64,000 bases of DNA, taken from contig NZ_PZJM01000006.1 in the NCBI RefSeq assembly GCF_003206045.1, forward strand, positions 116,779-180,778, in the 5' to 3' direction. Positions within the stretch are counted from its first letter, which is position 1; every line of letters starts with the position of its first letter. Both the position numbers and the translations under genes were made by a program. The DNA comes from Salinicola lusitanus (lineage in GTDB: Bacteria; Pseudomonadota; Gammaproteobacteria; Pseudomonadales; Halomonadaceae). Under the pieces are notes generated by a model. The model saw only the letters and a program-made list of their open reading frames with translations. It had not been told where the DNA came from and made no database searches. Shown in pieces: positions 58,882-64,000 of the stretch.

Positions 58882-61071
58882 ATGAAAGACGATAACTCCC
58901 TGTTAAGCCTTCATATCACCTGCCCCTGGGGGATCGAAGCCCTGCTGGCCGAAGAGGTCGTCGAACTGGGCGGCGAGATACAAAAAACTACTGTCGCCGG
59001 CCTCCATGCGCTGGCCGATCGAGCGACGGCGTATCGGATCTGTCTCTGGTCGCGATTGGCGAATCGGGTGATCCTGACGCTGGGGCGAGAGACGAATTGC
59101 GAAGCGCCGGCGTCGATCGTCGAAGCGGTCAGGGGCCTGCCCTGGGCGCGGGTGCTCAAACCGGGGCAGACGCTGGCGGTGGATTTCCACGGCCAGTCTC
59201 CCGCCATCCGGCATACGCGCTTCGGCGCACAGGTGGTCAAGGACGGCGTGGTCGACGCGCTGCGCGCGGCGGGCTGGGAACGCCCGGACATCGCTCCGCG
59301 CGACGCGGACGTCAGGCTGTTCGCGCATCTCCACAAGGGGCAACTGCTGGTCGGCATCGACCTGGTGGGAGCGAGCCTGCACCAGCGGGGTTATCGTCGT
59401 GACTCGGGCCATGCGCCGCTCAAGGAGAATCTCGCCGCGGCGCTGCTGATGCGAGCCGACTGGCCGGCGCGAGCCCGGCGTGGCGAGCCGCTCGTCGATC
59501 CGATGTGCGGTGCCGGCACGCTGCTGATCGAAGCGGCGATGATGGCGGCCGACATGGCGCCACAACTGAATCGGGAACGGTTTGCCTTCGAGACCCTGGC
59601 CGACTTCGATGTTGAAGCCTGGCATGTCCTGCAGCGAGAGGTACAGGCTCGCGCCAACGTCGGTCGGCGCCGGGCCCGATCGAGCCTGTTCGGCCTGGAT
59701 CAGAGTCCACAGGCGATCAGCGCGGCGAGGAGCAACGCCATGCGTGCCGGCATCCCCGCCTTGATCACGCTGGCTGGCGGCTCGGTGAAGGCGCTCGAAT
59801 GCCCGGCCGAAATCCGGGCGGAGGAGGGCAGGGCCGGGCTGGTGATGACCAATCCGCCCTACGGCGAGCGGCTGGGCGAACTGCCCGAACTGGTCGCGCT
59901 CTACAGCGATCTCGGCGAACGGATGCGTCGTCAGTTTCCGGGCTGGCAGCTGGCACTGTTCACGGGCAACCCGGACCTGGGGCATCGGCTCGGGCTGCGG
60001 GCACACAAGCAGTACGCGTTCAAGAACGGTCCGCTCGACTGCAAGCTGCTGCTGATCGATATCGCCGCCCAGGAGGTTCCGGTCGAGGAGCGTGAACCGG
60101 CGCGTTCGGCGCCGCGGGAGAGCGTGCTGAGCGAGGGGGCGCAGATGTTCGCCAACCGCTTGCAGAAGAATCGCAAGCGGCTGAACAAGTGGCTGAAGCA
60201 GTCCGGGGAGTCCTGCTATCGACTCTACGATGCCGACATGCCGGAGTATGCGCTGGCTATCGACGTCTACGGGCATCAGGTCCATGTCCAGGAGTACGCG
60301 GCACCCAAGTCGATCGATCCGGGCAAGGCGCAGCGCCGCCTGATGGATGCATTGAGCGCGATTCCGGTTGCCCTGGACGTTCGGCCCGAGCAGATCCACT
60401 ACAAGCAGCGCGAGCGTCAGAGCGGCAAGGCGCAGTATCGCAAGCAGGGCGACAGCGGCGACCGTTTCGTGGTCACGGAGGGCAGAGCCAAGCTGTGGGT
60501 GAACCTCAAGGACTACCTCGATACCGGCCTGTTTCTGGATCACCGGCCGGTACGCCGTCTCCTGGCCGAGAAGGCGGGCGGCAAGCGCTTCCTGAACCTG
60601 TTCTGCTACACCGGCACGGCGACGGTGCAGGCCGCGTTGGGTGGCGCCGGCGACAGCGTCAGCGTCGACCTGTCGAACACCTACCTGGAGTGGGCGAAGG
60701 ACAATTTTCTCTTGAACAAGCTCGATCCCGGCCGGCATCGGGTCGTGCGCGACGACTGCCTGCGCTGGCTGGAGACGGCGGGCGGGGAGTTCGATCTGAT
60801 CTTCATGGATCCGCCGACCTTCTCCAACTCCAAGCGGATGGAGGGCACGTTGGACATCCAGCGCGACCATGCCCGCCTGATCGAGTTGGCCATGGCGCGC
60901 CTGGCCCCGGCGGGAGAGCTGATCTTCTCCAACAATCAGCAGCGTTTCAGCCTGGATGCCTCATTGGCGTCGCGCTATCGGGTCGAGGAGATCACCGCTC
61001 AGACCTATGACCCGGACTTCACCCGGCGGGCCAACCTGCATCACTGTTTCCGTATCCGCCACGCGGGCTGA
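58882..61071 (+). CDS. rlmKL: 23S rRNA bifunctional methyltransferase RlmKL
   Basis: A 729-residue fusion of two methylases. The N-terminal half (RlmL, m2G2445) starts MKDDNSLLSLHITCPWGIEALL, then a THUMP domain, DPMCGAGTLLIEAAMMA for SAM and TNPPYGERLGELPEL as the catalytic N-P-P-Y. The C-terminal half (RlmK, m7G2069) has LNLFCYTGTATVQAALGGA and IFMDPPTFSNSKRMEG. Both active sites are intact, and length equals the enteric enzyme (~700). The upstream 250 bases, shared with rmf, are AT-rich. Confidence 0.96.
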   Translation: MKDDNSLLSLHITCPWGIEALLAEEVVELGGEIQKTTVAGLHALADRATAYRICLWSRLANRVILTLGRETNCEAPASIVEAVRGLPWARVLKPGQTLAVDFHGQSPAIRHTRFGAQVVKDGVVDALRAAGWERPDIAPRDADVRLFAHLHKGQLLVGIDLVGASLHQRGYRRDSGHAPLKENLAAALLMRADWPARARRGEPLVDPMCGAGTLLIEAAMMAADMAPQLNRERFAFETLADFDVEAWHVLQREVQARANVGRRRARSSLFGLDQSPQAISAARSNAMRAGIPALITLAGGSVKALECPAEIRAEEGRAGLVMTNPPYGERLGELPELVALYSDLGERMRRQFPGWQLALFTGNPDLGHRLGLRAHKQYAFKNGPLDCKLLLIDIAAQEVPVEEREPARSAPRESVLSEGAQMFANRLQKNRKRLNKWLKQSGESCYRLYDADMPEYALAIDVYGHQVHVQEYAAPKSIDPGKAQRRLMDALSAIPVALDVRPEQIHYKQRERQSGKAQYRKQGDSGDRFVVTEGRAKLWVNLKDYLDTGLFLDHRPVRRLLAEKAGGKRFLNLFCYTGTATVQAALGGAGDSVSVDLSNTYLEWAKDNFLLNKLDPGRHRVVRDDCLRWLETAGGEFDLIFMDPPTFSNSKRMEGTLDIQRDHARLIELAMARLAPAGELIFSNNQQRFSLDASLASRYRVEEITAQTYDPDFTRRANLHHCFRIRHAG

Positions 61072-61087
61072 CACGTCGGACTGGTGT

Positions 61088-61363
61088 TCAGTCAAGTAGC
61101 GACAGCTGGGCCACGGCCTGCCGTCCTTCGGGGGTATCGTCCTCGGCCTCCAGCACCTTGCGGTAACCGCGCGCCGTCTGTATGTGCGAGAGGTCGTCGA
61201 GCCACATCATGGCCTGATCGTAGCTGTCGGCGACGGCATGCTTGAGGCCGCCGTACTGGGTACCGATCTGGCCCCAGGCGCGACTGTAGATCCAGTCGCC
61301 AAACATGTCCTGGTGCAGATGGACCAGGACGTAGTCATGCTCACTTTCCCAACGGACGATCAC
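61088..61363 (-). CDS. Single-domain WGR-like protein
   Basis: A 91-residue protein. YVLVHLHQDMFGDWIYSRAW-GQIGTQYGG matches the WGR pattern: hydrophobic-x-L-x-x-D-x-F-G-x-W, then W-G-(R/Q)-I-G-T, ending in the characteristic G-Y-R-K. WGR domains bind DNA or RNA ends in PARP and in bacterial regulators such as MolR; here nothing else is attached. The start is GTG at 61363, five bases after AGGAG. It is convergent with rlmKL (16 bases apart), with no partner gene. Function unknown. Confidence 0.78.
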   Translation of the reverse strand: MIVRWESEHDYVLVHLHQDMFGDWIYSRAWGQIGTQYGGLKHAVADSYDQAMMWLDDLSHIQTARGYRKVLEAEDDTPEGRQAVAQLSLLD

Positions 61364-61588
61364 GCGGACTCCTGCTGCTTGGTGCTCATCGCTTGTTCAT
61401 CGCGAATGGCCGGCCTAATATGGCTGCGCCGAGCGTCGCGGCTCAACAATCCCGCGACGCGCCCGACGTCAGGCGCCATTGTAAAGCAAGCCCCGTAGAA
61501 ATCGACGCCGGTGTCGATGCGCAAGGCGCGAATCGCGATGCTGTCTGGTCCCCCTGACGCCGGGCTCGAACGAAACGAGAGGGTAGTC

Positions 61589-62740
61589 ATGCGCATCCTG
61601 GTGGACGAGAACATTCCGCTGGCGGAGGAATTCTTCGGCGAGTTGGGAGAGGTCACGCGCCAGCCTGGCCGCGAGATGACCGCGGCCACTCTTCGTGGCC
61701 ACGACGTCCTGGTGGTCCGCTCGATCACGCAGGTGGATCAAGCGCTGCTGGAGGGCGCGGACAAGCTGAAGTTCGTCGGCACCTGCACGATCGGCACCGA
61801 TCACATCGATACCAGCCTGCTGGCCGAGCGCAATATCGGTTTCGCCAGCGCCCCGGGCAGCAACGCCGAATCCGTTGTCGACTACGTGCTCTCGAGTCTG
61901 CTGCTGCTGTCCGAGGAGGACGGGTTCTCGCTTTCCGGCAAGACCGTCGGAATCGTCGGTGCCGGCAACGTCGGCGGTCGCCTGGCGGCGCGGCTGGACA
62001 ATCTGGACGTCGACTGTCTGATCTGCGATCCGCCGCGTGCCGAGGCCGAAGGGCGGGAGGATTTTGTCGACCTGGACACGATGATCGAGCGGGCCGACAT
62101 CATCTGCCTGCACACGCCGTTGGTGGCCGCCGGCGAGCATGCCACCCATCACCTCATGGATCGTCGACGCATCGACGCCCTCGGGCCGGGCACGGTGCTG
62201 GTCAATGCCGGGCGTGGCGACTGCCTCGATGGCGACGCCCTGCGCGAGCGTCTCGAGAGTCAAGGCGATCTGCGCACGGTCCTCGACGTGTGGGAACACG
62301 AGCCTGCCGTCGACGAGGCGCTGTTCGAGCTGGTCGATATCGGGACGCCTCACATCGCCGGCTACAGCGTCGACGGCAAGATGCTGGGCACCGAGATGAT
62401 CTATCAGGCGGTGATGCGGCACTTCGGCCTGCCGGCGCGCAAGAAGCTCGGCCAGCTCAAGCCCGATCCCTGGTTGCGCAAGATCGTCCTGCACAGCTGG
62501 ACGCCGCCGCTGGAGGCGCTGTCGCTCTGCGCCCGGGCCTGCTACGACGTGCGCCGGGACATGCTGGCGTTCGATCGTTACCGTCGGCGACTGGGCATGG
62601 CGGCGGGATTCGACGCCTACCGGCGCGAATATCCCCCCCGTCGCGAATTCCAGACGCTGCGGGTCGAACTGAAGAAGAACAAGGGCGGCCTGCGCGACGC
62701 CCTGGAGGGCTTCGGCTTCAGCGTCAAGCTCGGCAAGTAG
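61589..62740 (+). CDS. pdxB: Erythronate-4-phosphate dehydrogenase
   Basis: A 383-residue NAD enzyme of pyridoxal-phosphate synthesis. It starts MRILVDENIPLAEEFFGELG; the Rossmann loop is TVGIVGAGNVGGRLAARL, and the catalytic set lies in IICLHTPL, LVNAGRGDCLD, LDVWEHEPAVD and GTPHIAGYSVDGKMLGTEMI (histidine). A PdxB-specific dimerisation domain closes the chain. GAGAGGG fixes the ATG at 61589; the open frame from 61511 adds 26 unsupported residues. Confidence 0.96.
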   Translation: MRILVDENIPLAEEFFGELGEVTRQPGREMTAATLRGHDVLVVRSITQVDQALLEGADKLKFVGTCTIGTDHIDTSLLAERNIGFASAPGSNAESVVDYVLSSLLLLSEEDGFSLSGKTVGIVGAGNVGGRLAARLDNLDVDCLICDPPRAEAEGREDFVDLDTMIERADIICLHTPLVAAGEHATHHLMDRRRIDALGPGTVLVNAGRGDCLDGDALRERLESQGDLRTVLDVWEHEPAVDEALFELVDIGTPHIAGYSVDGKMLGTEMIYQAVMRHFGLPARKKLGQLKPDPWLRKIVLHSWTPPLEALSLCARACYDVRRDMLAFDRYRRRLGMAAGFDAYRREYPPRREFQTLRVELKKNKGGLRDALEGFGFSVKLGK

Positions 62741-62748
62741 CCGGGCCC

Positions 62749-62792
62749 GGAGAGCGCCGCCACTCGTGGACTCGGCTCAGGCGGTGCTCCCC
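62749..62792. terminator. Possible hairpin between pdxB and the reductase gene
   Basis: A 13-base interrupted stem (62749-62761 with 62780-62792, one mismatch, one G-U) around an 18-base loop, without a T tract. Convergent position is its only other support. Confidence 0.3.
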
Positions 62793-62798
62793 GCTTCC

Positions 62799-63548
62799 TC
62801 ATCGGTCGCTGTCCTCACGCTTGGCCATCCGGTGGCCATCCTCGCTGGCGCCCAGTTTCCAGTAGCTCGAAATGTACATCGCTCGCTTGTCCACCCCGCG
62901 ATCGTCGATCAGGTGGCGACGCAGCTTGCGCATGGCGGAAAACTCGCAGGCGACCCAGATTCCCGGTACGCCCGGAAGCCAGTCGAACTCGCGCAGGGCC
63001 GCGACGAGACGGTCGCTGTCGCTGCCGGGGTGCGGGTTGATCAGCCAGTTGATCCGCATGCCGCGGGGCAGGTCGAACCACTGGATATCCGCTTCGCTGG
63101 TCACTTCGATGATGGCGTACCCACTGGCCTCCGGGGGCAGACGCTCCAGGTTGGCACCGATCGCCGGCAGCGACGTCATGTCGCCGACCAGCAGATACCA
63201 GTCGGCTTCTTCCGGCAGGCGTTTCACGGATCCCTGGCCACCGATCAGAATCGTGTCACCCGGTTGCGCCGCTGCCGCCCAGGTCGCGGCCGGACCGCCA
63301 TCCTCGTGCAGTACGACGTCAACGTCGATCTCGCCGGGACGCTGGCGGCGAACGGTGTAGGTGCGCAGCACGGTGCGGGGCTTGCCTTGGTCATCTTCGC
63401 CGTCAGGCACCATCAGTTTGACATAGGCGCTCTCCTGATCGTCGGGAAATTCGGTCATCCCTTCTCCACCGAACGTCAGCCGTAGCATGTGGGGCGTGAT
63501 GAGTTGGCGATTCAGGACGGTGTAATGTCTGGGGGCGGGTTTGGGCAT
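62799..63548 (-). CDS. Siderophore-interacting protein (FAD ferric-siderophore reductase)
   Basis: A 249-residue cytoplasmic flavoprotein of the ViuB/YqjH family that frees iron from ferric siderophores by reduction. RTYTVRRQRPGEIDVDVVLH is the FAD-binding R-x-Y-T-x-R motif, GPAATWAAAAQPGDTILIGG follows, VGDMTSLPAIGANLERLP begins the NAD(P)H domain, and the C-terminus has the family YWKLG-SEDGH block. It lies 11 bases downstream of a MarR gene, so the pair is one operon. Iron limitation is the likely cue; no Fur box is visible inside the window. Confidence 0.92.
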   Translation of the reverse strand: MPKPAPRHYTVLNRQLITPHMLRLTFGGEGMTEFPDDQESAYVKLMVPDGEDDQGKPRTVLRTYTVRRQRPGEIDVDVVLHEDGGPAATWAAAAQPGDTILIGGQGSVKRLPEEADWYLLVGDMTSLPAIGANLERLPPEASGYAIIEVTSEADIQWFDLPRGMRINWLINPHPGSDSDRLVAALREFDWLPGVPGIWVACEFSAMRKLRRHLIDDRGVDKRAMYISSYWKLGASEDGHRMAKREDSDR

Positions 63549-63559
63549 CGGGACTCTCG

Positions 63560-63982
63560 TTACCTCAGGTTGGCGATCATCAACCGCGACAGGCGCAGAA
63601 ACGCCTCCAGATCCGTCCGCGTCATCCCGCTCGAGAGCTGCTCGTGGGCCTCGCGTTCGCAGGCATCGATACGTGCCAGCAAATCCCGGCCGTGGCCGGT
63701 CAACGACAGCATCTGGCTGCGACGATCATCCGGATGAGGTGCCTTGACGACGATATCCGCATCGAGCAGGTCACGAAGCAGCCGGGTGATCTGGGCCTTG
63801 TCGCGCTGGGTACGATGCGCGATGTCCTGCGCGGTGCAGGGCATCTGGCCGCGGATCGCCTTGAGCGTGCGGATGTGCGAAACGGTGAGGTCCAGACCGG
63901 CGTCGGTATAGGCCCGGCGCAGCGCCCGCTTGTAGGCATGCATGAGCTGATGCAGGGATTCACCGACCGTCGTCTCGGACAT
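63560..63982 (-). CDS. MarR-family regulator
   Basis: A 140-residue winged-helix dimer. LDLTVSHIRTLKAIRG, TAQDIAHRTQRDKAQITRLL (recognition helix) and PDDRRSQMLSLTGHGRDLLA (wing) are clear MarR features. It is the first gene of a pair with the siderophore reductase and probably controls it; related MarR-SIP pairs are known in other proteobacteria. The ATG is 18 bases from the window edge, so its promoter is outside. Confidence 0.9.
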   Translation of the reverse strand: MSETTVGESLHQLMHAYKRALRRAYTDAGLDLTVSHIRTLKAIRGQMPCTAQDIAHRTQRDKAQITRLLRDLLDADIVVKAPHPDDRRSQMLSLTGHGRDLLARIDACEREAHEQLSSGMTRTDLEAFLRLSRLMIANLR

Positions 63983-64000
63983 GTCGCGCCTAATTGGTTG

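Noticed and set aside
58903..60870. 655-codon minus-strand open frame over rlmKL
   Set aside because: Shadow of rlmKL; composition is typical of an antisense reading.

Overview
The window is about 64 kb of GC-rich gammaproteobacterial chromosome and looks like ordinary, densely packed housekeeping sequence. I see no transposase, integrase, phage gene, CRISPR array, rRNA or tRNA. Several features point to a halomonad-type bacterium (Halomonas/Salinicola/Kushneria relatives; inferred from gene content and order, not tested): the order rluE-nudJ-mnmA-hflD-purB-roxA, a clpS-clpA-infA-bpt-aat block, pyrD-rmf-rlmKL, a 1605-residue NAD-glutamate dehydrogenase, and a pseudomonad-like GlcNAc phosphotransferase operon.

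Layout. 1-437: start of RNase II (rnb), minus strand and cut by the window edge. 660-9052: GlcNAc operon, with a GntR regulator behind two TGGTATT-type operator boxes, nagA, a SIS-type GlcN6P deaminase, an EIIA-HPr-EI fusion, an EIIC-EIIB transporter with an extra degenerate EIIB, and a HAD phosphatase. 9070-13253: minus-strand ycjX-ycjF and a sodium/solute symporter. 13461-21236: envelope-glycan region, with a GtrII-type glucosyltransferase divergent from opgGH, then a GlsB-like protein and an acyltransferase-3 protein. 21369-25853: a TTG-started protein with two DUF1266-like regions, an NlpC/P60 lipoprotein, a SlyD-like FKBP and a small membrane protein. 25940-33590: minus strand, LpxR-like lipid A deacylase, SlyB-like lipoprotein, then roxA, purB, hflD, mnmA, nudJ and rluE. 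33810-38749: N-degron block (clpS, clpA, infA, bpt, aat). 38892-47811: chemoreceptor, ftsK, lolA, rarA and a hemerythrin-fold protein. 47919-57103: LysR regulator, murI, trmA, gdhB and an exported two-domain repeat protein. 57278-62740: pyrD, rmf, rlmKL, a single-domain WGR-like protein and pdxB. 62799-63982: siderophore-interacting reductase with a MarR regulator.

How the parts work together. The nag genes form a complete route: PEP phosphate passes through the EI-HPr-EIIA protein to the EIICB, which imports GlcNAc as GlcNAc-6-P. NagA deacetylates it and the SIS protein deaminates and isomerises it to fructose-6-P. A-rich CA-repeat motifs sit next to the ribosome sites of both PTS genes, suggesting Hfq-type translational control. 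Bpt and Aat place leucine on N-degrons that ClpS hands to ClpA. MnmA, RluE, TrmA, RlmKL, RoxA, RMF and IF-1 are spread through the window and all act on the translation machinery.

No single locus is clearly an unknown system. The best candidates for new biology are the tandem DUF1266 protein, the opg-linked glucosyltransferase/acyltransferase set, the hemerythrin-fold protein that has lost its iron ligands, the duplicated periplasmic domain protein after gdhB, the stand-alone WGR protein and the CA motifs of the PTS genes. Many genes need TTG or GTG starts, or starts inside the longest reading frame; start choices below rest on ribosome sites and family lengths.
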